Positions 33,404 through 40,829 of a stretch of 64,000 bases of DNA are shown here, in pieces. The position numbers and the translations under genes were made by a program. Within the stretch, counting starts at the first letter, position 1. Every line of letters begins with the position of its first letter. Below the pieces are notes generated by a model, which searched no databases, had not been told where the DNA came from, and was given only the letters and a program-made list of their open reading frames with translations. This DNA comes from Gaiellaceae bacterium. GTDB taxonomy: Bacteria > Actinomycetota > Thermoleophilia > Gaiellales > Gaiellaceae. The stretch spans positions 1,860,001 to 1,924,000 of the forward strand of contig BPGK01000001.1 of the NCBI GenBank assembly GCA_026002995.1. The letters are read 5' to 3'.

Positions 33404-34006
33404 CTACGAAGCGCGCGCTTCGGCGACCTCGAGCAGGCGGTCGCGAAGGCCCTCCGCGTCCTCGGCCAGGTCGTCGAGGCGCGGCAGGGCGGCGAGGCTC
33501 TCGAGCCCGAAGACGCGTTCGAAGAGCGGCGTCGTGCGGTAGCGGACGGCGCCGCCCACGCCGCGCTCACGTCCGGCCTCGGCCACGAGCCCGCGCTCGA
33601 CGAGGCTCGCGACGGCGGAGTCGGCGGCGACGCCCCGGATCTTTGCGATCTCCGGACGCGAGCAGGGCCCGAGGTAGGCGATGATGGCGAGCGTCTCCAG
33701 CGCAGCCTGCGAGAGCCCGCGCTCGACCGGACGCTCGAAGAGCCGCGCGCACGCCTCTGCGGCGTCCCGACTCGCGCGGAAGGCGAAGCCCCCCGCAACC
33801 CGCTCGAGCACGATTCCGCTCCGACCCTCGCAGTAGCGCTCGGAGAGCAGCGCGAGCGCCATCTCGACCCGTTCGGAGTCGTCGTCCGTCGCCTGCGCGA
33901 GCTCGGCGACGGAGAGGGGCGCGGCGGCGACGACGAGGAGCGCCTCGATCGTCCTGGCGAGGCGATCGAGCGGATTGGTGGAGATCAGGCGGAGCGGGCT
34001 GTCCAC
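33404..34006 (-). CDS. scpB: Segregation and condensation protein ScpB
   Basis: Winged-helix partner of the SMC condensin. In the 200-residue protein the first wing starts LARTIEALLVVAAAPLSVAELA and the family core reads LSQAALETLAIIAYLGPCSRPEIAKIRGV, then VASLVERGLVAEAGRE and FGLESLAALPRLDD. GTG 34006 has AAAGGA a few bases upstream and lies inside the scpA 3' end (22-base overlap), so the pair is coupled. A longer open frame through scpA is not used. Confidence 0.92.
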   Translation of the reverse strand: MDSPLRLISTNPLDRLARTIEALLVVAAAPLSVAELAQATDDDSERVEMALALLSERYCEGRSGIVLERVAGGFAFRASRDAAEACARLFERPVERGLSQAALETLAIIAYLGPCSRPEIAKIRGVAADSAVASLVERGLVAEAGRERGVGGAVRYRTTPLFERVFGLESLAALPRLDDLAEDAEGLRDRLLEVAEARAS

Positions 34007-34746
34007 TGGGGAGTCCTTTCGCTGTCGGCTCTCGAAACCCTTATCGGGGCAAACGGGGCTGGCTGGCTGAGTGCGATCTCGCCCGTCTTGCGCAACTCGA
34101 GGAGGGCGAGGAAGGCGACGGCCTGCTCGACGCGCGAGAGCCCGCCCACCTCCTGCTCGAAGTCGAACCGGCTGCGGCGCGCGAGCAGCGCGCGGAAGCG
34201 CTCGAGGAACTGCGACACGGGCGGGAAGCGGAGCGCCATGTGCGCGAGCGAGACGCTCGGCGGCGGCGTCGCGAGAGCCCGGATCGCCTCGGCGAGCGCC
34301 GCGGGCGGCTGCGGCGCGAGACGGCGCTCGCCGCGGGGCTGGAGCGGAGCAGGGCCGAGCCGGAACCAGCGGTCGCGCTGGGACGCGAGGCGCTCGGCGA
34401 GCCAGGTGGCGGCCTCCTTCATGCGTCGGTACTCGGCGAGCCGCCGAGCGAGCTCCTCGGCCGCCTGCTCCGGCTCGAGGCCCTCCAGCTCGGCCGCCTC
34501 CTCGGGGAAGAGCAGGCGCGCCTTCAGCTCGAGCAGCGCAGCGATCAGGACGAGGAACTCCCCGCACGCCTCGAGGTCGACCTCGCCTCGCCCCTCGAGA
34601 CGCTCGACGAAGGCGACGACGATCGCCGCGACGTCGACCTCGCGCGGCTCGAGGTTCTCCGCGAGGAGGAGCGTCAGCAGCAGGTCGAACGGTCCCTCGA
34701 AGGCGTCGAGGTCGAGCTCGAGGTCGGCGACGGGAGTCGCGGGCAC
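33985..34746 (-). CDS. scpA: Segregation and condensation protein ScpA
   Basis: Kleisin subunit that bridges the SMC heads. The 253-residue protein begins LDAFEGPFDLLLTLLLAENLEPREVDVA, the N-terminal SMC-binding helical domain, has a middle Glu-rich region (KARLLFPEEAAELEGLEPEQ) and ends with the C-terminal winged helix (VAFLALLELRKTGEIALSQPAPFAPI). All are typical. GTG 34746 lies 6 bases after TAGCCT, suggesting a leaderless transcript. smc itself is not in the window. Confidence 0.92.
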   Translation of the reverse strand: MPATPVADLELDLDAFEGPFDLLLTLLLAENLEPREVDVAAIVVAFVERLEGRGEVDLEACGEFLVLIAALLELKARLLFPEEAAELEGLEPEQAAEELARRLAEYRRMKEAATWLAERLASQRDRWFRLGPAPLQPRGERRLAPQPPAALAEAIRALATPPPSVSLAHMALRFPPVSQFLERFRALLARRSRFDFEQEVGGLSRVEQAVAFLALLELRKTGEIALSQPAPFAPIRVSRADSERTPQWTARSA

Positions 34747-34752
34747 CCGCGG

Positions 34753-34758
34753 AGGCTA
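34753..34758 (-). promoter_or_regulatory. Putative -10 box of scpA-scpB
   Basis: TAGCCT on the minus strand, exactly 6 bases before GTG 34746; matches the leaderless pattern. Confidence 0.5.
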
Positions 34759-34775
34759 GCCGCGCGGCCGGACGC

Positions 34776-35654
34776 CTACCGGGGCTTGGGGATCGCCATC
34801 GCCTCCAACCTCGGTGGCGCCCCCTGGTCGCGCCGCCAGCGTCGCTGCCGCACGACGAAGACGACGACTCCGGTGAGGAGGGCGAACGCGGCGACGTAGA
34901 CGTTGAGGCGCACGCCGGCGATCTCGTGCGACGGGTCGATGCGCAGGAGCTCCACCCAGATGCGTCCGAGGCTGTACAGCGCGACGTAGAGGGCGAACAG
35001 GTTGCCCGGACGAATCCGCCCGCGGAACACGCGCTCGACGACGAGGAGCACCCCCGCCATCGAGAAGGACCACAGGGCCTCGTACAGGAAGGTGGGATGG
35101 AACGTCTCCGCCTCGGGGTGGTCGAAGGGACGGTTCTCGACGTCGATCTCGAGACCCCAGGGGAGATCCGTCGGGCCTCCGAAGAGCTCCTGGTTCCACC
35201 AGTTCCCGAAGCGGCCGATCCCCTGCGCCACGAGGAGCGCGGGCGCGGCGCAGTCGGCCAGCGCGGCCACGCTCACGCCCGAGCGCCGCGCGACGATGGC
35301 GCCGACGAGGGCACCGAGGCCGATCCCGCCCCAGACCCCGAGGCCGCCCTTCCAGATGGCGAACGGCCCCCACCACTCGTCGGGGAGCTCGTCCCAGCTC
35401 GTGAGCACGTGGTACGCGCGCGCGCCGACGATCCCGAACGCGACCCCCCAGACGGCGACGCGGAAGACGAGATCCCAGTCTCCACCCCGCCGCGTCCAGC
35501 GAACGCCCGTGATCGCGACCGCGGCTGCGATCGCGACGAGCAGCGTGAGGCCGTAGAAGTGGATCGAGATCGGGCCGATCTCGATCGTGCTCGAGCTCGG
35601 CGACGGAATCGAGGCGACGAAGATGCTCGCAGACACAGCCGCGACATTCTGCAT
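34776..35654 (-). CDS. lgt: Prolipoprotein diacylglyceryl transferase
   Basis: Attaches diacylglycerol to the lipobox cysteine of prolipoproteins in the cytoplasmic membrane. The 292-residue protein has about 7 transmembrane helices, the early IHFYGLTLLVAIA segment (His-Tyr-Gly typical of Lgt), GGLGVWGGIGLGAL and the family signature VAQGIGRFGNWWNQELFGGPT with the essential Arg and Asn, followed by FHPTFLYEALWS. ATG 35654 has GGGAG upstream; a longer frame begins in the next gene upstream but has no support. It lies 29 bases before scpA. Confidence 0.93.
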   Translation of the reverse strand: MQNVAAVSASIFVASIPSPSSSTIEIGPISIHFYGLTLLVAIAAAVAITGVRWTRRGGDWDLVFRVAVWGVAFGIVGARAYHVLTSWDELPDEWWGPFAIWKGGLGVWGGIGLGALVGAIVARRSGVSVAALADCAAPALLVAQGIGRFGNWWNQELFGGPTDLPWGLEIDVENRPFDHPEAETFHPTFLYEALWSFSMAGVLLVVERVFRGRIRPGNLFALYVALYSLGRIWVELLRIDPSHEIAGVRLNVYVAAFALLTGVVVFVVRQRRWRRDQGAPPRLEAMAIPKPR

Positions 35655-35697
35655 GCGCTCCCGCCCCCGCGCCCGGCGAAGCGCTCGACGCGTCTCG

Positions 35698-35901
35698 CTA
35701 GAGGAGGATCTGGAGGGCGAGCTCGACGGAGCAGCCGCGCTCGAGGAGCTCGACGGCCTGGTGCAGGTCGACGTCGTGGCTCGCCGCGAGCACGACCGCC
35801 GCCTCCGGGTCGTACCCGGCTCGCTCGAGCGCCTCGTGACGCCACTGCTCGACCCGGTCGAGCTCGGACGCGAATCTCGTTTCGACCTCTGCCGCAGACA
35901 T
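35698..35901 (-). CDS. Small acidic protein of unknown function
   Basis: A 67-residue, all-helical looking protein: MSAAEVETRFASELDRVEQW, then HEALERAGYDPEAAVVLAAS and HDVDLHQAVELLERGC to a hydrophobic end. The repeating helix-turn-helix pattern (YDPEAA...VDLHQA) resembles small helical bundles used for protein contacts. I do not recognise the family. It lies 43 bases before lgt on the same strand. ATG 35901 has GAGG nearby; earlier in-frame ATGs would run into the promoter of the cyclase gene. Confidence 0.6.
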   Translation of the reverse strand: MSAAEVETRFASELDRVEQWRHEALERAGYDPEAAVVLAASHDVDLHQAVELLERGCSVELALQILL

Positions 35902-36058
35902 CGGTGCCTCGCTTCGCTGGATGGTCTCGTATACCTCGCTCTTCGTCGGGTGAGACGTGTCGGATCTCCCCTTTCTGGGGGGATTCGGTTGCGGCTTCGT
36001 AAACATCCGGTGAAGGCACTCCACAGCGTCGGCCCTCGGCATCGGGCACACTCGCTGG

Positions 36059-39000
36059 ATGCCGCTCTGCGGGAGCTGTGGCACCGAGAACCCGGACATC
36101 GCACGGTTCTGCCTCGCCTGCGGCACGCCCCTCCTGGCTCCCCCTCCGCCACAGGAGGTGCGGAAGGTCGTGACGATCGTCTTCTCCGACCTGAAGGGCT
36201 CCACGGCGATGGGCGAGAAGCTCGACTCGGAGTCGCTGCGGGAGGTGATGACGCGCTACTTCGACGCAATGCGCGCCGAGCTCGAGCGACACGGAGGCGT
36301 GATCGAGAAGTTCATCGGCGACGCGATCATGGCCGTCTTCGGGTTGCCGAGACTGCACGAGGACGACGCGCTCCGCGCGGTCCGAGCCGCTGCGGCGATG
36401 CAGCGCGCGCAAGAGAACCTGAACGACGAGCTCGAGCGCCGATGGGGCGTGCGGTTGACCGTGCGCACGGGCGTGAACACGGGCGAGGTCGTCGCAGGAG
36501 ACCCAACCGGAGGACAGCGCCTCGTCACGGGCGACGCCGTCAACGTCGCCGCCCGGCTCGAGCAGGCGGCCGGAGCGCAGGAGGTCCTTCTCGGCCACCT
36601 GACCTACCGCCTCGTTCGCGACTACGTCGACGTGGAGGCGGTCGAGCCACTCGAGCTGAAGGGCAAGTCGGAGCGCGTGCCCGCCTACCGACTTCTCTGC
36701 GTGCACGACGACGCGGAGCGCCCGCGCCGACTCGACGCGCCGATGATCGGGCGCGATGCCGAGCTCGCCGAGCTCGGCGCAGCGCTCGCCGACGCTCGCC
36801 GGGCGCGCGCGTGCCGACTCGTCACCGTCGTCGGCGAGGCAGGCGTCGGGAAGACACGACTGATCGACGAGTTCCTGCGCACAGTCGAAAGCGAGGCGAC
36901 GATCACGCGCGGACGGTGCTTGCCCTACGGCGACGGGATCACGTACTGGCCGCTCGCCGAGGCCGTCCGCAGCGCAGCCGGGATCGGCGAGCGCGACAGC
37001 GCCGACGCTGCGCGCGAGAAGCTCGCGACGCTCGCCGGGGACGTCGAGATCGCCGAGCGCGTCGGCGCCGCGATCGGGCTCTCGCAGGCCTCGTACCCCG
37101 GGGAGGAGCTCGCCTGGGGCGCCCGTCGACTCTTCGAGGCGCTCGCTGCTCGGCGGCCCCTCGTCGTGCTCTTCGACGACATCCACTGGGCGGAGCCGAC
37201 CTTCCTCGAGCTCGTCGAGCACCTCGTCGCAGCGACCCGGAACGCCGCGCTCGTCCTCGTGGCGACGGCCCGCTTCGACCTCCTGGAGCGGCTCCCGGAC
37301 TGGTCGACCGGTCCCGGCATGCGTCGTCTCGAGCTCGCCCGACTCGACGAGGACGACACGGCGGCCGTGGCGGAGCACCTGCTCGGTCGAGCAGGCCTCG
37401 ACGAGCGGGTCCGCGCCCGCGTCGTGCAGGCGGCGGAGGGGAATCCCCTCTTCGTCGAGCAGCTCCTCTCGATGCTCGTGGACGAGGGCCGCATCCGAAA
37501 CGAGAACGGCGTCTGGAGGCCGACGGCGACTCTGGACGAGATCGCGGTCCCGCCGACGATCCAGGCGCTCCTCGCCTCCCGGATCGACAGCCTCGGCGCC
37601 GACGAACGCGCCGTGATCGAGCCCGCGTCGGTGATCGGACAGGTCTTCGCTGTCGATGCGGTCCGTCACCTCGCGCCCGACCGTGTGCAGCCCGAGCTCC
37701 CACTCCACCTCTCGGAGCTCGCGCGCAAGCAGCTCGTCGAGCTGGACGCCGGCTCGGCGGACGACGCGTACAAGTTCCAGCACATCCTGATCCGCGACAC
37801 GGCGTACGAGGGCATCCTCAAGCGCGCGCGGGCGACGTTCCACGAGGAGTTCGTCCGCTGGGCGGACAGCGTGAACCGCGAGGGCGCCACCGAGTACGAG
37901 GAGATCCTCGGCTACCACCTGGAGCAGGCCCACCGGTATCTCTCGGAGCTCGGCCCGCTCGACGACCACGGTCGCGCGCTCGGCGTCGACGCGTCGCGGC
38001 GGCTCGCCGCAGCCGGACGGCGCGCCTTCGCCCGCGGCGACATCCCCGCCGCCGCGAGCCTCCTCGATCGCGCCGCCGCGCTTCTCCCCGAGGACGATCC
38101 CGTCCGCCTCGCCCTCCTGCCCGAGGTCGGCGAAGCGCTGCTCCAGGTGGGCCGCTACGACGACGCCGCAGCGACGCTCGACGAAGCGATCGCCCGGGCG
38201 GAGCGGAGCGGCGCCGAGCACACGCTCGCGCACGCGTCGCTCGTGCGCCTACTCGTCAGGTTGCGCGCGGGCGATCCCGAGCGCTGGCGCGAGGAGGCGG
38301 CGAAGACGACCGACGCGGCACTGGCGATCTTCGAGGCCGCCGACGACCACGCCGGCTTGGCCAAGTGCTGGCGTCTGCTCGCATGGACGCACGGAACCTC
38401 GCTCCAGTTCGGGAACGCGGCCGAGGCCTCCGAGCGAGCCATCGAACACGCCAGACTCGCCGACGACGTCCGCCAGCTCAAGCTCGCGGCCACGGCCTAC
38501 GCGGCCGCAGCCGCCTTCGGGCCCACGCCGGTGGCGGAGGTGGTCGCACGCTGCGAGGAGATCGTCCGCCTCGTGCGGGGTGACCGCCAGTCGGAGGCCA
38601 CGGTCATGGCCTTCCAGGGGAGCATGCTCGCGCTCCAGGGCTCGTTCGCCGAGGCCCGCCGACTCGCGGGACGCGCGCTCTCGATGCTCGACGAGCTCGG
38701 GCTCGACGTCACGTACGCGCACATGTGTCTGGAGGCCTGGCGCATCGAGCTCCTCGGCGGTGAGCTCGAGGCCGCGGAACGCGTCCTCCGCGACGCGCAT
38801 GCGCGGCTCGAGGCGATCGGGGAGAAGTACCTGCTCTCGACGGTGGGAGGTCTCCTCGGCCAGACGCTCTGCCGGCTCGGGCGCGACGAGGAGGCGGAGC
38901 CGTTCGCGCGGCAAGCGATGGAGCTCGCGACGGACGACGACGTCGACACCCAGACGCTCTGGCGCTCTCTCCAGGGCAAGCTCCTCGCTCGGCGAGGCGA

Positions 39001-39250
39001 GGTCGCCGAGGGCGAGCGGCTCGTGCGCGAGGCCGTGGCGCTCCTCGAGCCCACCGACGCGCTCCTCTTCCACTACGACGCGCTGCTCGACCTCGCCGAG
39101 GTCCAGCTCGCCGCACGGCGAGAGGAGGAGGCCGGCGCCACCATCGCCGCGGCGATCGCTCTCGCCGAGCGAAAGGGGAGCCCGATCCTCGCGGCGAGCG
39201 CCGAGCGGCAGCGGGCAGGCGCTCGTTCGGCCGTGCTCTCGTCCGACTAG
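36059..39250 (+). CDS. Class III adenylate/guanylate cyclase with AAA ATPase and TPR-like repeats
   Basis: A 1063-residue signalling protein. Residues 4-21 are a zinc ribbon (CGSCG...CLACG). Residues ~36-215 are a class III cyclase: IVFSDLKGSTAMGEKL (first metal Asp), FIGDAIMAVFGLPRLHEDDA (second metal Asp) and GDAVNVAARLEQAAG (transition-state Asn and Arg), so it should be active. From ~228 comes an AAA-type ATPase (MIGRDAELAEL, VVGEAGVGKTRLIDEFL, LVVLFDDIHWAEP), then ~450 residues of helical repeats ending at the C-terminus. Such cyclase-ATPase-TPR fusions are expanded in Actinobacteria; the stimulus is unknown. A CACACT hexamer lies 6 bases before the ATG. The stop overlaps the convergent next gene. 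Confidence 0.9.
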   Translation: MPLCGSCGTENPDIARFCLACGTPLLAPPPPQEVRKVVTIVFSDLKGSTAMGEKLDSESLREVMTRYFDAMRAELERHGGVIEKFIGDAIMAVFGLPRLHEDDALRAVRAAAAMQRAQENLNDELERRWGVRLTVRTGVNTGEVVAGDPTGGQRLVTGDAVNVAARLEQAAGAQEVLLGHLTYRLVRDYVDVEAVEPLELKGKSERVPAYRLLCVHDDAERPRRLDAPMIGRDAELAELGAALADARRARACRLVTVVGEAGVGKTRLIDEFLRTVESEATITRGRCLPYGDGITYWPLAEAVRSAAGIGERDSADAAREKLATLAGDVEIAERVGAAIGLSQASYPGEELAWGARRLFEALAARRPLVVLFDDIHWAEPTFLELVEHLVAATRNAALVLVATARFDLLERLPDWSTGPGMRRLELARLDEDDTAAVAEHLLGRAGLDERVRARVVQAAEGNPLFVEQLLSMLVDEGRIRNENGVWRPTATLDEIAVPPTIQALLASRIDSLGADERAVIEPASVIGQVFAVDAVRHLAPDRVQPELPLHLSELARKQLVELDAGSADDAYKFQHILIRDTAYEGILKRARATFHEEFVRWADSVNREGATEYEEILGYHLEQAHRYLSELGPLDDHGRALGVDASRRLAAAGRRAFARGDIPAAASLLDRAAALLPEDDPVRLALLPEVGEALLQVGRYDDAAATLDEAIARAERSGAEHTLAHASLVRLLVRLRAGDPERWREEAAKTTDAALAIFEAADDHAGLAKCWRLLAWTHGTSLQFGNAAEASERAIEHARLADDVRQLKLAATAYAAAAAFGPTPVAEVVARCEEIVRLVRGDRQSEATVMAFQGSMLALQGSFAEARRLAGRALSMLDELGLDVTYAHMCLEAWRIELLGGELEAAERVLRDAHARLEAIGEKYLLSTVGGLLGQTLCRLGRDEEAEPFARQAMELATDDDVDTQTLWRSLQGKLLARRGEVAEGERLVREAVALLEPTDALLFHYDALLDLAEVQLAARREEEAGATIAAAIALAERKGSPILAASAERQRAGARSAVLSSD

Positions 39251-40290
39251 CCGAAGCCCCAGCGCCCGTTCTCGAGCGCCTTCACGACGACGGTCGTGAT
39301 CTTCCTCCGGTTGTCGACCCGGATGCTCTCGACGTGCGGAAAGTCGTCCGGATCGGTCGAGACGAGGACGCCGTCGTGGAACACCTTCGTGATCTTCACG
39401 CCCCTCGGCAGCGTGCTGTTCGCGATCGTGAAGGTGAAGGTCGCAGGCGCCGAGGTATCGAACGAGAACGAGGTCGAGCTCGGGCAGGTGGCGCCCGCCG
39501 ACGGGATGCAGATCTCGGAGACGTCGGTGATCCCTGGCTCGCCGGTGCGCTTCGCTCCCTCCTCGATGACGACGACGAGCCCGGGGTTGAACACGTCGTT
39601 CTCCGGCATCTTCGGCGCACACACCCGCGTCGCGATCGGGTTGCCCGCGCCTACCGACGGATTGGTCTGCAGCGTCGTCTGCGATGCCGGATCGGTGCAC
39701 GCCGAGAGCGGGTAGCCCCCGGCCTTCTGCGCGTCGGGGACGACGAGGAGCTCCGTCTCGACCGTGTTCGAGACAAACGTGTCCGGCCCGGCGGAGCCTT
39801 CCTTCCCGGTGCCCTCCTTGATCGTCCACACAACGCGGTTCGTGAGGCAGGCGGCCGAGAGCTGACAGCCCGCCGACGAGCTTCCCTCGACGCCAGGGGT
39901 GCCCCAGACGATCGTCACTCGGGCCGTCTCGCCCGACCCGAGCTGGTGGATCTCGTCGCAGACGAACGCCGTCGCGGTCAGGGTTCCCGGGCAGCTCGCG
40001 TACTTGAACGTCGCCGGATACGTCTCTCCGTTCAGCGTCGTCGTCGGGATCGGGTTGGAGAACTGGACCTTCGTGAACATGCTCTGGCCCGTGTTCTCGA
40101 GCGTCGCCGTGTAGGCGATGTTCTTGCCGTACGTCACCGCCGTCGGGCCGGGGAGCCCGCTGAGCACGGCGGACGGGCTCCGGTTGTTCGCCGGCGCGTC
40201 GGCGACGACGACGGCGGCGAGCACGCCGCCGAGAGCGAGCGTCGTCGCGACGGCGACCGCCGACCAGCGCCCCAACGACCTCGTCCTCAT
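39247..40290 (-). CDS. Secreted DUF11-like repeat protein
   Basis: A 347-residue exported protein: basic start MRTRSLGRW, hydrophobic stretch SAVAVATTLALGGVLAAVVV and Ala-rich cleavage region near residue 33. The rest looks like two immunoglobulin-like beta sandwiches of the DUF11 type: TAVTYGKNIAYTATLENTGQ (about residue 50) and TFTFTIANSTLPRGV further on. Eight or so cysteines suggest disulfides. No sortase motif or transmembrane tail is present. GGGAGG precedes the ATG and TATGGT (40322-40327) would be the -10. Its stop codon and that of the cyclase gene overlap in CTAG. Function unknown; probably cell surface. Confidence 0.75.
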   Translation of the reverse strand: MRTRSLGRWSAVAVATTLALGGVLAAVVVADAPANNRSPSAVLSGLPGPTAVTYGKNIAYTATLENTGQSMFTKVQFSNPIPTTTLNGETYPATFKYASCPGTLTATAFVCDEIHQLGSGETARVTIVWGTPGVEGSSSAGCQLSAACLTNRVVWTIKEGTGKEGSAGPDTFVSNTVETELLVVPDAQKAGGYPLSACTDPASQTTLQTNPSVGAGNPIATRVCAPKMPENDVFNPGLVVVIEEGAKRTGEPGITDVSEICIPSAGATCPSSTSFSFDTSAPATFTFTIANSTLPRGVKITKVFHDGVLVSTDPDDFPHVESIRVDNRRKITTVVVKALENGRWGFG

Positions 40291-40364
40291 CGCCCTACCT
40301 CCCTAGCTCGATGTCGGGCCGACCATACTCCTTGCAGTCCCCGGCGTCCACCGCCGACAGGCGC

Positions 40365-40370
40365 TACGAT
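40365..40370 (+). promoter_or_regulatory. Putative -10 box of the cNMP-binding protein gene
   Basis: TACGAT exactly 6 bases before ATG 40377. The same hexamer with the same spacing precedes the glycosylase gene at 57485. It predicts a leaderless mRNA. Confidence 0.55.
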
Positions 40371-40376
40371 CGCTCG

Positions 40377-40796
40377 ATGCCGCTGAGGAAGAACGCGAAG
40401 GTCGAGCTCCTGAAGCGCGTGCCGCTGTTCGCGGGATGCTCGAAGGCGGAGCTCGGCGAGCTCGCCGCGAGCACCGACGAGCTCGCGCTCCCGGAGGGCC
40501 GGGTGCTCGCTCGCGAGGGGAGGTCGGGGCGCGAGTTCTTCGTCCTCATCGACGGAACCGTGTGCGTGTCGAGGGGCGGCCGCACGCTCACCGAGCTCGG
40601 AGCCGGGGACTGGTTCGGAGAGATCGCCCTCGTGACTGGTGCGCCGAGGACGGCAACCGTCACCGCGACGTCGCCCGTGGACGTCCTCGTGCTCGACGAG
40701 CGCGCCTTCCGCCGCGTCGTCCAGGAGATGCCCTCGATCGCGCTGAAGGTGATGGCGAGCCTCGGGCAGCGACTGGCCGCCGACGCGAGGTCGTAG
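40377..40796 (+). CDS. Stand-alone cyclic-nucleotide-binding domain protein
   Basis: A 139-residue protein made of one cNMP-binding barrel. It has LLKRVPLFAGCSKAELGELA, the glycine-rich EGRVLAREGRSGREFFVLIDG and the phosphate-binding cassette GDWFGEIALVTGAPRTATVTA with the Glu and Arg that contact the cyclic phosphate-ribose. There is no helix-turn-helix, so unlike Crp it does not bind DNA by itself. Start ATG 40377 is supported by the -10 box; an upstream ATG at 40311 lies before that box. Being 1.1 kb from a class III cyclase, it may read the same cyclic nucleotide. Confidence 0.85.
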   Translation: MPLRKNAKVELLKRVPLFAGCSKAELGELAASTDELALPEGRVLAREGRSGREFFVLIDGTVCVSRGGRTLTELGAGDWFGEIALVTGAPRTATVTATSPVDVLVLDERAFRRVVQEMPSIALKVMASLGQRLAADARS

Positions 40797-40817
40797 GGGC
40801 GACCCTCCGGGTCGCCC
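40797..40817. terminator. Hairpin between the cNMP-binding gene and dnaE
   Basis: A perfect 9-base stem GGGCGACCC / GGGTCGCCC with a three-base loop, in the 33-base convergent gap. An outer GTAGGGG / CCCCTAC pairing (about 40793 and 40833) could extend it. No U-run. Confidence 0.75.
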
Positions 40818-40829
40818 TCGAGGCTCCCC

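Noticed and set aside
34574-34583. AGGTCGACCT inside scpA as a fifth DtxR box
   Set aside because: The core matches but the flanking T and A are absent and it lies within a coding region of GC-rich bias, so it is probably chance.
35587-38583. 998-codon plus-strand open frame overlapping lgt and the cyclase gene
   Set aside because: Same type of shadow; it is largely Arg and Ala with no motif and conflicts with the well-supported cyclase frame.
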